The notes under the pieces are model-generated. The model was not told the origin of the DNA and searched no databases. It worked only from the letters and a program-made list of their open reading frames with translations. The position numbers and the translations under genes are program-made. A stretch of 64,000 nucleotides of DNA from CAVPTL01 sp963727235 (GTDB lineage: Bacteria; Actinomycetota; Thermoleophilia; Gaiellales; JAICJC01): positions 62,001 to 126,000 of the forward strand of contig CAVSFZ010000026.1 of the NCBI GenBank assembly GCA_963727235.1, read 5' to 3'. Positions 49,230 through 57,000 of this stretch are shown in pieces. Within the stretch, counting starts at the first letter, position 1, and every line of letters begins with the position of its first letter.

Positions 49230-50066
49230 TCAGGCCCGGGTACCCTCGCGGGCCGCGCGCCGGCGCTCGCTGACCAGCTCGGCAACGCGGGCAGCGGCCT
49301 CTTCGATCGCCAGCCCCGACACGTCGATCACCGGGCAGCCCAGCCGGCGGTGGAGCGACGAGGCCAGCTCCAGCTCGTCGTAGATCTCCGACAGGTCGGC
49401 ATACCTGGCGTTGGCTCCGGCCGCCAGCGCCCGCACTCGGCGGGCACGGATCTCGGCCAATCGCTCGGCGTCGATGGTGAGGCCCACAACTTTCCATGGA
49501 TCGACCGAGAACAGCCCGGGAGGCGGATCGATGCCGCGCACGATCGGGACGTTGGCGGCCATGTAGCCGAGGTAGCCGAGATGCATGGAGGTGGGCGTCT
49601 TGGATGTCCTGGACACGCCCACGAGCACGATCTCGGCGTGGTTGAGATCGTCAGAGCCGCGCCCGTCGTCGTGCTTGACCGCGAACTCGATCGCCGCGAT
49701 CCGCCGGAAGTACTGGGCATCCAGCGGCGCCGTGCGGCCGGGGAGCATGGTGGCCTGGGTGCCCGACGCAGTGGTGATCGCGTGCAGCGCCGGGCTGAGC
49801 ACGTCGAGTGTCACCAGCCGGTTGCGGCGCGCCAGGTCGACGATCGCCTCACGCAGCCCGGAGTCGACCAGGGTGTAGAACACCACCGCCGGCCGGCCGG
49901 TGGCATCGTCCAGTGCCCGTGCGAGCTGCTCCTCGGTCTGCACGCGGGCGTGCCTGACCATGTCGATCTCCACGTCCTCGTACTGATGGGTGGCCGCCCG
50001 GGCCACCCGAGCGGCGGTGTCCCCGGTCGAGTCGGAGACGATGTGAATCTCGAGCTTCTCGGGCAT
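49230..50066 (-). CDS. PPDK regulatory protein (bifunctional Ser/Thr kinase/phosphorylase)
   Basis: A 278-residue DUF299/PpsR-family protein. Its N-terminus is IHIVSDSTGDTA, and the ADP-dependent kinase P-loop is GVSRTSKTPTSMHLGYLG (about 155-172). The C-terminal motifs are YADLSEIYDELELASSLHRRLGCPVIDVSG in part. Family members reversibly phosphorylate the Thr beside the catalytic His of PPDK or PEP synthase. The partner next door is a dikinase with GGMTSHAA, so PPDK is the expected target. TAGACT (50074-50079, minus) ends 7 nt before the ATG, probably the promoter for this whole unit. Confidence 0.92.
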   Translation of the reverse strand: MPEKLEIHIVSDSTGDTAARVARAATHQYEDVEIDMVRHARVQTEEQLARALDDATGRPAVVFYTLVDSGLREAIVDLARRNRLVTLDVLSPALHAITTASGTQATMLPGRTAPLDAQYFRRIAAIEFAVKHDDGRGSDDLNHAEIVLVGVSRTSKTPTSMHLGYLGYMAANVPIVRGIDPPPGLFSVDPWKVVGLTIDAERLAEIRARRVRALAAGANARYADLSEIYDELELASSLHRRLGCPVIDVSGLAIEEAAARVAELVSERRRAAREGTRA

Positions 50067-50076
50067 CCTGACCAGT

Positions 50077-52014
50077 CTATCCGGGGAGTTCCTCGAAGTC
50101 GCCCAGCCTGCGCAGGCAGCTCGCCACCGCCGCTGCGAGCCCCAGGCGGTTTTGGCGGACGTCCTCGTCGGGGTCCATCACCAGCACCTGATCGAAGAAG
50201 GTACTCACCGGCGCCACCAGCGCGGTGGCGGCGGCCAGCGCCTTGGGCGCGTCATCACGGGCTGCATCGATCCGTGCCCGCGTTTCGGTCACAGCGGCGT
50301 ACAAGGCCAACTCAGCCGGCTCGGACAGCCGGTCGGGGTCGACCTGATCACGTGCATCGCCCGCAATCCGGCGGGAGCGCGAGTACACGTCGCGCAGAGC
50401 GGCTCGATCCGGTTCCGCGGCGGAGTGCAGCGCCCGGGCGAGCGCGGCCACCGCCGCCGGCTCGGTCTCACCCGATCCGCGTGCCGCGCGCACCTCCTCC
50501 ACGGTCACGCCGTCGTCGGTCAGCGCCGTCTCGATCCGGTCGAGCACGAACGGGACAGCCCGTGGCCCGACCATCTCCTCCAGGCCGATCCTCCACCCCC
50601 GGTCGAGCGCCACCGCCACCAGCCCGGCCGCGGTCCGGCGCAGGCCGTATGGATCGCGGCTGCCGGTGGGCTCGAGTCCCAGCCCGAACGCAACCGCCAG
50701 CGTATCGGCCTTGTCGGCGATCGACACCGCCGCACCGGCGTCGCCGGCCGGTCGCGCCCCGGCAAACCCGTACGGCAGGTGATGTTCCTCGATCGCCTTT
50801 GCGGCCTGCTCGTCGACTCCCGCCCGGCGTGCGTACACCGCCCCGGCGTAGCCCTCGAGGTCAGAGAACTCGCCCACCAGGTTGGACACCAGGTCAGCCT
50901 TGGCCAGCTCGGCCGCCCGCACCGCCGCCGCCGCGGTGGCGGAATCCAGCTGCAGCCGCTCACACAGGCCCTGCGTCAGGCTGCGCACGCGGGCGGTCTT
51001 CTCGGCGATCGATCCTGAGCCCTCCAGGAAGCTCACCCGGTCGAGCTCGGCTGCCATCGCCTCGATGCCCCGGCCGAGGTCGGCCGCAAACGCGAACTCG
51101 GCGTCGGTCAGCCGCCCGACCAGCACCGCCTCGTTTCCCCGGATCACCGTCTCGGGATCACCGCCGTTTGCGACGAAGAGGAACCGCGGCTCCAGCCGAT
51201 CGCCGGATCGCACCGGGAAGTACCGCTGGTGCGACTGCATGGCGGTGATCACCACGCGTTCGGGCAACTCCAAAAAACGTTCGTCGATACGCCCGCTCAG
51301 CACCGACGGCCACTCGGCCAGGTAGACGACCTCGTCCAGCTTGCGCAGCGGGTCGACCCACTCGCCGGCGTCGCTCAGCTCTCGCTCGATCAGCTCTCGG
51401 CGTTCCACCGCCGCCACCATCACGTGGGCAGACCGCAGATCGCTGCGATAGCTGGTGGCGCTTCCCACCTCCACCGGGCCGGCCAGGAACCGATGGCCGC
51501 GCGACACGCCGGTCGCAACCAGGCCGAACAGCTCCACCGGAACCACCTGATGGTCGAGCTTGACCACCAGCCAGCGCACGGGGCGAGAGAAGCGGCCGTG
51601 GTCCCACCGCATCGACTTGGAGAAGTTGAGCGCGCCGGTGAGCTGCGCGGCCAGCTCGGGTACCAGCTCAGCCACCGGGGTCGCCGCCCCGTCGGTGATT
51701 GCCCACATCAGCCCGTCGCGCTCCACCAGGTCGTCCACCTCGAGGCCATGCTTGCGCGCAAACCCGGCGCGGGCCTGCTCGGGTGCATCGGCCTTGGGTC
51801 CGCGCACCTCGGCGCGCTTGGCGGCCCGCTCGGCGGGCAGCCCGGTCGCGATCGCTGCGATCCGGCGCGGACTCACGTGCACGCCCACGGTGTTGGCATC
51901 CAGCCCCAGCCGGTCGAGCCCGTCGGCCAGCAGTCCGGGCACCTGGCGCTCGGCCTCGCGGCACGCGACCGCGGGCAGATCCTCGCAGCCGATCTCCATC
52001 AGCAGATCAGGCAC
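50077..52014 (-). CDS. glyS: Glycyl-tRNA synthetase beta subunit
   Basis: A 645-residue beta subunit of the heterotetrameric alpha2-beta2 GlyRS. The start is LLMEIGCEDLPA; KSMRWDHGRFSRPVRWLV and MQSHQRYFPVR are characteristic, an HD-like region holds EEHHLPYGFAG, and the C-terminus forms a helical anticodon-binding domain. It binds tRNA(Gly). The ATG overlaps the glyQ stop by 8 nt. The size is slightly below the 690 residues of E. coli. Confidence 0.94.
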   Translation of the reverse strand: MPDLLMEIGCEDLPAVACREAERQVPGLLADGLDRLGLDANTVGVHVSPRRIAAIATGLPAERAAKRAEVRGPKADAPEQARAGFARKHGLEVDDLVERDGLMWAITDGAATPVAELVPELAAQLTGALNFSKSMRWDHGRFSRPVRWLVVKLDHQVVPVELFGLVATGVSRGHRFLAGPVEVGSATSYRSDLRSAHVMVAAVERRELIERELSDAGEWVDPLRKLDEVVYLAEWPSVLSGRIDERFLELPERVVITAMQSHQRYFPVRSGDRLEPRFLFVANGGDPETVIRGNEAVLVGRLTDAEFAFAADLGRGIEAMAAELDRVSFLEGSGSIAEKTARVRSLTQGLCERLQLDSATAAAAVRAAELAKADLVSNLVGEFSDLEGYAGAVYARRAGVDEQAAKAIEEHHLPYGFAGARPAGDAGAAVSIADKADTLAVAFGLGLEPTGSRDPYGLRRTAAGLVAVALDRGWRIGLEEMVGPRAVPFVLDRIETALTDDGVTVEEVRAARGSGETEPAAVAALARALHSAAEPDRAALRDVYSRSRRIAGDARDQVDPDRLSEPAELALYAAVTETRARIDAARDDAPKALAAATALVAPVSTFFDQVLVMDPDEDVRQNRLGLAAAVASCLRRLGDFEELPG

Positions 52015-52867
52015 CGGCCTCCTCGACCTCCAGATACATCGCCGCCACCGCCTGCGACAGGCGCCTCATCCGCAGTACGTACGCAGCCCGGTCGGTGACC
52101 GCGATCGCCCGCCGCGAATCGAGCAGGTTGAATGCGTGCGAGCACTTCAGCACGAAGTCGTACGCCGGCAGCGGCAGCCTTGCCTCGACGCAGCGGCGGG
52201 CCTCGGCCTCGAACTCGTCGAAGTGGCGCGCGTGCATCGCGGTGTCGGCCAGCTCGTAGTTGTAGGTGGACATCTGGCGCTCGTTCTGGAAGTACACGTC
52301 GGCCCAGCTGACCCCCTCCGACCAGTGCACGTCCTGCACCCGCTCCACGCCCTGGAGGTACATCGCAAGCCGCTCCAGGCCGTAGGCCAGCTCACACGAG
52401 ATCGGGTCGAGCTCGATCCCCCCGGCCTGCTGGAAGTAGGTGAACTGCGTGATCTCCATGCCGTCCAGCCACACCTCCCAGCCGAGCCCCGCCGCTCCCA
52501 GGCTGGGATTTTCCCAATTGTCTTCGACAAACCGGATGTCGTGCCGGGCGACGTCGATGCCGATTCGCGCGAGCGATGCCAGGTAGATGTCCTGCATGTC
52601 GTCGGGAGCCGGCTTCAGGATCACCTGGTACTGGTAGAACTGCTGGAACCGGAAGGGGTTCTCACCGTAGCGGCCGTCGTCCGGACGGATCGACGGCTCC
52701 ACGTAGCCGGTGCGCCACGGCTTGGGGCCGAGCACCCTGAGGAAGGTCGCCGGATTCGAGGTGCCCGCGCCGACCTCCGTGTGGTACGGCTGCATGATCG
52801 TGCAGCCCTGCTCCTCCCAGTAGCCTTGGAGGGCGCTGATCATCCCCTGGAAGGTGAGCGCGGCCAT
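52007..52867 (-). CDS. glyQ: Glycyl-tRNA synthetase alpha subunit
   Basis: A 286-residue catalytic subunit. Landmarks are ALQGYWEEQGCTIMQPYHTEVGAGT in part, WRTGYVEPSIRPDDGRYG, FRFQQFYQYQVILKP, FVEDNWENPSLGAAGLGWEVW and YGLERLAMYLQGVE. It activates glycine and charges tRNA(Gly) with GlyS. TAGCTT (52877-52882, minus) ends 9 nt before the ATG, which suggests a leaderless glyQS message. The bacterial two-subunit form rather than the single-chain form is notable for an actinomycetote. Confidence 0.95.
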   Translation of the reverse strand: MAALTFQGMISALQGYWEEQGCTIMQPYHTEVGAGTSNPATFLRVLGPKPWRTGYVEPSIRPDDGRYGENPFRFQQFYQYQVILKPAPDDMQDIYLASLARIGIDVARHDIRFVEDNWENPSLGAAGLGWEVWLDGMEITQFTYFQQAGGIELDPISCELAYGLERLAMYLQGVERVQDVHWSEGVSWADVYFQNERQMSTYNYELADTAMHARHFDEFEAEARRCVEARLPLPAYDFVLKCSHAFNLLDSRRAIAVTDRAAYVLRMRRLSQAVAAMYLEVEEAGA

Positions 52868-52908
52868 CGGAGCGAGAAGCTATCAGGAGCGGGCCTGCGA
52901 GCGCCCCG

Positions 52909-53646
52909 TCATGCGCGCAGGGTGCGCAGCTGGAAGCCGCCGTGGTACTCGTATGTGCGCTCCAGCACACGCAGCGCGTCACGGGTCGCGCGCAGTCGGG
53001 GACGCGGCTCTCCCAGCGGCAGCGCGAGCATCTGCTCGATTGCGGTGAGACTCTCCAGCTCCACGGCAAACGTGCCCGCCTGGCCGAGGCACTCATCACA
53101 GACAGCACCGCCTGCCGCCGGCGAGTACCCGGCCAGCGGCCCGGGCGAGCCGCACGCCGCGCACGCGGTGAGGTGCGGCAGATAGCCGCTCAGCATCAGC
53201 AGTTTCAGCTGAAACCCGAGGCCGAGCGGATCCAGCGCGGGATCGGCGTCGGAGCTCGCCGTCCAGGTCTCGAGCAGCGTCAGAAACCGGTTCAAGCCGG
53301 CGAACATCTGAGGCTGAGGCTCCGGCTCGGTATTCAGCTTCAGCACCGCCTCGGCCCCGATCTGGCCGACGGCGAGGTTGTAGGTGCGCTCACGGACGGC
53401 GGCGTGGGAGCGGATGATGTCGGCGCCGGAAACCGTGTGCAGGTCACCGCGACCCTCGTGCAGCATCAGCGCGACGTGGGTGAGCGGCTCGAGCCGCCCG
53501 CCGAACCTCGATCCGGTCTTGCGCACGCCCTTGGCGATCGCATTCACCCGGCCCCGCTCGGATGTGAACAGGTGCAGCACCCGATCGGCCTCCGAGAACC
53601 TGATCGACCGCAGCACCACCGCCTCGGTCTTGTATGACCTCCCCAT
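52909..53646 (-). CDS. recO: DNA repair protein RecO
   Basis: A 245-residue protein. It has an N-terminal OB fold (YKTEAVVLRSIRFSEADRVL), a helical middle (GADIIRSHAAVRERTYNLAV) and a zinc-binding segment (HLTACAACGSPGP with VCDECLG) as in Deinococcus-type RecO. It mediates RecA loading in the RecFOR pathway. It follows mutM. TAGGCT (53654-53659, minus) ends 7 nt before the ATG and lies across the last codons of mutM, so recO probably also has its own leaderless message. Confidence 0.92.
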   Translation of the reverse strand: MGRSYKTEAVVLRSIRFSEADRVLHLFTSERGRVNAIAKGVRKTGSRFGGRLEPLTHVALMLHEGRGDLHTVSGADIIRSHAAVRERTYNLAVGQIGAEAVLKLNTEPEPQPQMFAGLNRFLTLLETWTASSDADPALDPLGLGFQLKLLMLSGYLPHLTACAACGSPGPLAGYSPAAGGAVCDECLGQAGTFAVELESLTAIEQMLALPLGEPRPRLRATRDALRVLERTYEYHGGFQLRTLRA

Positions 53647-53656
53647 TCCTGGGAGC

Positions 53657-54496
53657 CTACCGGCGGGGCTGGCGGGTGCAGTTCGGGCAGTAGTAGGTTC
53701 CGCGCTGCGCCACCCGGATCTTTCGGATCGGCCGGCCGCAGCGGGGACAGGGCTCGCCCTCCCGGCCGTAGGCGTTGAACCGTTCCTGCATCGTGCCGGA
53801 CTGGCCGTCGACTCCTCGGTAGTCGCGGATGCTCGCCCCCTGCGCGGCAATCCCTCGCTCGAGCACCGCAATCACCGCAGCATGCACCCGCTTGATCTCT
53901 GCGGTTCGCAGCGACCCGGCGAGCCGCTCCGGGTGGATCCGGGCCTCCCACAGCGCCTCGTCGGCGTAGATGTTGCCCACGCCGGCGACGATCTGCTGAT
54001 TCAGGAGCACCGCCTTGATCGCGGCCGTGCGGCCGGCGATGGCATCGCGCAGGTCCTGCCACCTCCAGTCGGGCGAGAGCGGTTCGGGTCCCGCCCGCCG
54101 GCTGAGGTAGCGGTCAAGGCCACCCGGTTCGATGATGCGCATGGTGCCAAACCGGCGCTGATCCGAGTACAGCAGGAGCGCGCCGTCGTCCAGCTCAACC
54201 CGGGCGCGGAGATGCCGTACGTCGACGGCCGGCGCTTCCCGAGCCTGATGGTGGAACCAGCCCGTCATGCGCAGATGCACGACCAGTGTGCGGCCGCTCT
54301 CGAGCATGATCAGGAGGTACTTGCCGCGCCGGCCGATCGAGACGACCCGGTCGCCGTCGAGCTCCATGCCGATCATGATCGGGTCGTCAGGCGCGGTCAG
54401 GCGCCCGTCCAGGATCTCTGCCCGCTCGATCACACGTCCGGCCAGCCGGGGCTCCAGCCCGCGGCGCACCGTCTCGACCTCAGGCAGCTCGGGCAT
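53657..54496 (-). CDS. mutM: Formamidopyrimidine-DNA glycosylase
   Basis: A 279-residue Fpg. The catalytic Pro2 and Glu3 are in MPELPEVETVRRGL; RRGKYLLIMLESG carries the conserved Lys; GVGNIYADEALW is the H2TH region. The C-terminal zinc finger is CPRCGRPIRKIRVAQRGTYY followed by CPNC. It excises 8-oxoguanine and related lesions. The ATG shares one base with the deoA stop (TGATG). Length and motifs are canonical. Confidence 0.96.
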   Translation of the reverse strand: MPELPEVETVRRGLEPRLAGRVIERAEILDGRLTAPDDPIMIGMELDGDRVVSIGRRGKYLLIMLESGRTLVVHLRMTGWFHHQAREAPAVDVRHLRARVELDDGALLLYSDQRRFGTMRIIEPGGLDRYLSRRAGPEPLSPDWRWQDLRDAIAGRTAAIKAVLLNQQIVAGVGNIYADEALWEARIHPERLAGSLRTAEIKRVHAAVIAVLERGIAAQGASIRDYRGVDGQSGTMQERFNAYGREGEPCPRCGRPIRKIRVAQRGTYYCPNCTRQPRR

Positions 54497-55743
54497 CAGA
54501 CGATCTCCAGCACTGTCTCGGTGGGCTGTGGCTCATGATCGCCGATTGCAAAGCAGGCCGCCGCTGAGGCGATGTCCGGCTCCGTCCGGGCGTGGATGGT
54601 TGCCAGCGGCTGCCCGGGCTCCACCCGTGTGCCGGCCTTGGCGTGCACCACCACCCCCACCGCATGGTCGATATCTGCGCCGACCTCGGTTCGGCCGGCC
54701 CCGAGTCGCATGGCGACATCTGCGATCCCACGGGCGCTGCAGCGCGTCACCCAGCCCCGCTGTGATGCGGGCACATCCACGACGATCGGCGCGGTCGGCA
54801 GGCGTGCGTCCGGGTCTCCCCCCTGAGCGCCCACCCACCGTCGGAACGCGGCCAGACCGGCCCCGGACTCGAGCGCCCGCACCGCGGCGCCGCGATCACC
54901 GGTGAGCAGGCCGGTGGCCGTGATGCAGACCTCCACCAGATCAGCCGGCCCTCCACCTGACAGCGTGGCCACCGCCTCGGCCACCTCCAGGGAGTTCCCC
55001 ACGGCGGCTCCCAGCGGCTCGTCCATTGCCGTCAGCATGCAGGTGGTGTCGACCCCGGCCGCCTCTCCGAGCCGGCGCATGGTGGCGGCAAGCTCGTGCG
55101 CATCGGCGCGCTCCTGCATGAATGCGCCCTCGCCGACCTTCACGTCCAGCACCAGACGGCGGGCCCCCGCAGCGAGCTTCTTGGACATGATGCTGGTGGC
55201 GATCAGGGGAATCGACGGCACCGTTGCCGTGGCGTCTCTGAGAGCGTACAGCCGCCTGTCGGCGGGCACCAGATGGAGGCTCTGGCCGGCCACCGCGATA
55301 CCGATGTCGCACACCTGGGATACCAGCTCGGCGGCGCTCAGCTGGGTGCGAAAGCCGGGAATCGACTCGAGCTTGTCAAGCGTCCCGCCGGTGTGCCCGA
55401 GACCGCGTCCGGAGAGCTTTGCGATCGGCACGCCGCAGGCGGCGACCAGCGGCGCCACCACCAGGGTGGCCTTGTCGCCCACGCCTCCGGTGCTGTGCTT
55501 GTCCACGACCGTGCGCCCCACCGGGGACAGGTCGAGCCGCTCGCCGGAGTCGACCATCGCCTCCAAGAGCGCCGCCGTCTCGGCGTCGCTGAGGCCGCGC
55601 CACAGCACCGCCATCAGGAACGCCGCCAACTGGTAGTCCGGAGTCTCGGGTGCAATCAGGGTGCGGATCTCGGCCGCGGTCAGCTCACGGCCGTCGCGCT
55701 TGCGCTCCAGCGCGTGCACCGCGATCGGATCGGCCTCAGACAA
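54496..55743 (-). CDS. deoA: Pyrimidine-nucleoside/thymidine phosphorylase
   Basis: About 415 residues of nucleoside phosphorylase family 2. Landmarks are ERKRDGRELTAAEI, the signature VVDKHSTGGVGDKATLV, AKLSGRGLGHTGGTLDKLE and IASSIMSKK-like SIMSKKLAAGA. It cleaves thymidine or uridine with phosphate. I place the start at a TTG (55743) that overlaps the deoB stop by 8 nt and matches known N-termini in length; a GTG at 55773 would add ten residues. Neither has a clear ribosome binding site, consistent with translational coupling to deoB. Confidence 0.9.
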   Translation of the reverse strand: MSEADPIAVHALERKRDGRELTAAEIRTLIAPETPDYQLAAFLMAVLWRGLSDAETAALLEAMVDSGERLDLSPVGRTVVDKHSTGGVGDKATLVVAPLVAACGVPIAKLSGRGLGHTGGTLDKLESIPGFRTQLSAAELVSQVCDIGIAVAGQSLHLVPADRRLYALRDATATVPSIPLIATSIMSKKLAAGARRLVLDVKVGEGAFMQERADAHELAATMRRLGEAAGVDTTCMLTAMDEPLGAAVGNSLEVAEAVATLSGGGPADLVEVCITATGLLTGDRGAAVRALESGAGLAAFRRWVGAQGGDPDARLPTAPIVVDVPASQRGWVTRCSARGIADVAMRLGAGRTEVGADIDHAVGVVVHAKAGTRVEPGQPLATIHARTEPDIASAAACFAIGDHEPQPTETVLEIV

Positions 55744-56899
55744 CCGATCGTCCGGGAAGCCGATCGTCCCCACGCCCGGTCAGCACCCGCGCGACCGTCG
55801 CGCCCACGTCGGCGAACGTGTCGCCGTCGTGGCGGTGGCCCAGCATCGGCGCGCCCGGGACGTGCGCCAGCAGCAGGCCGTGCTCGCGCGAGTGGTCGGT
55901 CGAGGGCGTGGTCGGATCGCAGCCGTGATCCGAGGTCAGGATCAGCAGGTCGCCGTGGTGGAGCGCCGCCATCAGATCCGGCAGGGCGGCGTCGATGTCC
56001 TCCAGCGCATCGGCGAACCCTCGGGGATCGTTTCGGTGGCCCCAGAGCATGTCGGTCTCGACCAGGTTGGTGAACACGAAGCTGCCGTCGGGCACCTCTC
56101 GCAGCAGCCGTGTGGTCACCGCCATGCCCTGACCGTTGGAGCTGGTGGGCGTCGACTGATCGATGGCGGTGCCGGCGAAGATGTCGGCGATCTTGCCCAC
56201 CCCGTGCACGGTCGTACCGGAGTCGCGCAGGTGATCCAGCCAGTTCGGGCTGGGCGGTGCCAGCGAGAAGTCGTGCCGGCCCGAGGTGCGTACATACTCG
56301 CCCGGCGCACCCGCGAACGGACGCGCTATCACCCGGGCGACAGCGAGGTCGCCGACCAGCAGATCGCGGGCGATCCGGCAGGCCGTGTACAGCTCTTCGA
56401 CCGGCACTGTCTGTTCGTGGGCGGCGATCTGGAACACGGAGTCGGCCGACGTGTACACGATCCAGTCGCCCGTTTGCTGGTGCTGCTCTCCCAGCCGCGC
56501 GATGATCTCGGTTCCGGAGGCGGCCTCGTTTCCGATCACTCCCCGCCCGGTGGCGTCGGAAAAGCGGGCGAGCAGGTCGGCCGGGAAGCCGTCGGGGAAG
56601 GTGGGGAACGGCTGCTCGGTGAGGATTCCCATCATCTCCCAGTGGCCGGTGGTGGTATCCATCCCGCGGCTGCGCTCGATCAGGCGGCCGTACACCGCCG
56701 GGGCATCCCGGCGTGGAGGACAGCCCCGCACCGGCAGGATGTTGCCGAGGCCAAGCGCTGTCAGCGTGGGCAGCTCGAGGCCGCCGACCGCATCGGCGAC
56801 ATGCTGCAGGGTGCTTGAACCGGCGGTGCCGAACTCCGCCGCGTCGGGCAGGTCGCCGGCACCCACCGCATCCAACACCAGTACACATGCTCGGGCCAT
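55736..56899 (-). CDS. deoB: Phosphopentomutase
   Basis: A 387-residue alkaline-phosphatase-superfamily enzyme. Metal-binding residues lie in LVLDAVGAGDLPDA, TTGHWEMMG (phosphoacceptor Thr), ILTSDHGCDPTTPSTDHSRE and NLVETDMLWGHRND. It interconverts ribose/deoxyribose 1- and 5-phosphates and works in sequence with the adjoining deoA. TAGGCT (56906-56911, minus) ends 6 nt before the ATG, and palindrome copy 3 lies across the expected -35 region. Confidence 0.95.
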   Translation of the reverse strand: MARACVLVLDAVGAGDLPDAAEFGTAGSSTLQHVADAVGGLELPTLTALGLGNILPVRGCPPRRDAPAVYGRLIERSRGMDTTTGHWEMMGILTEQPFPTFPDGFPADLLARFSDATGRGVIGNEAASGTEIIARLGEQHQQTGDWIVYTSADSVFQIAAHEQTVPVEELYTACRIARDLLVGDLAVARVIARPFAGAPGEYVRTSGRHDFSLAPPSPNWLDHLRDSGTTVHGVGKIADIFAGTAIDQSTPTSSNGQGMAVTTRLLREVPDGSFVFTNLVETDMLWGHRNDPRGFADALEDIDAALPDLMAALHHGDLLILTSDHGCDPTTPSTDHSREHGLLLAHVPGAPMLGHRHDGDTFADVGATVARVLTGRGDDRLPGRSVV

Positions 56900-56921
56900 A
56901 CGGTGAGCCTAGATGAACAAC

Positions 56922-56954
56922 GGTGAATAGCGGTGCCTGGCACCGTTATTCACC
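56922..56954. repeat. 33-bp palindromic intergenic repeat, copy 3 (imperfect)
   Basis: The arms GGTGAATAGCGG and CCGTTATTCACC pair with one G-T type mismatch around the family core. It lies 13 bp from copy 4 and covers the expected -35 of the deoB promoter. Confidence 0.8.
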
Positions 56955-56967
56955 CCGACCGCCCGGC

Positions 56968-57000
56968 GTGAATAAATGGTGCCTGGCACCATTTATTCAC
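56968..57000. repeat. 33-bp palindromic intergenic repeat, copy 4
   Basis: Arms GTGAATAAATGG and its complement surround the common core. On the minus strand the right arm encodes the last two residues (Arg-Glu) and the TAA stop of the two-domain acetyltransferase gene. Confidence 0.85.

Noticed and set aside
20096..57000. The four palindromes as CRISPR repeats
   Set aside because: They are dispersed over 37 kb, perfectly palindromic, without regular spacers, and no cas genes are present.
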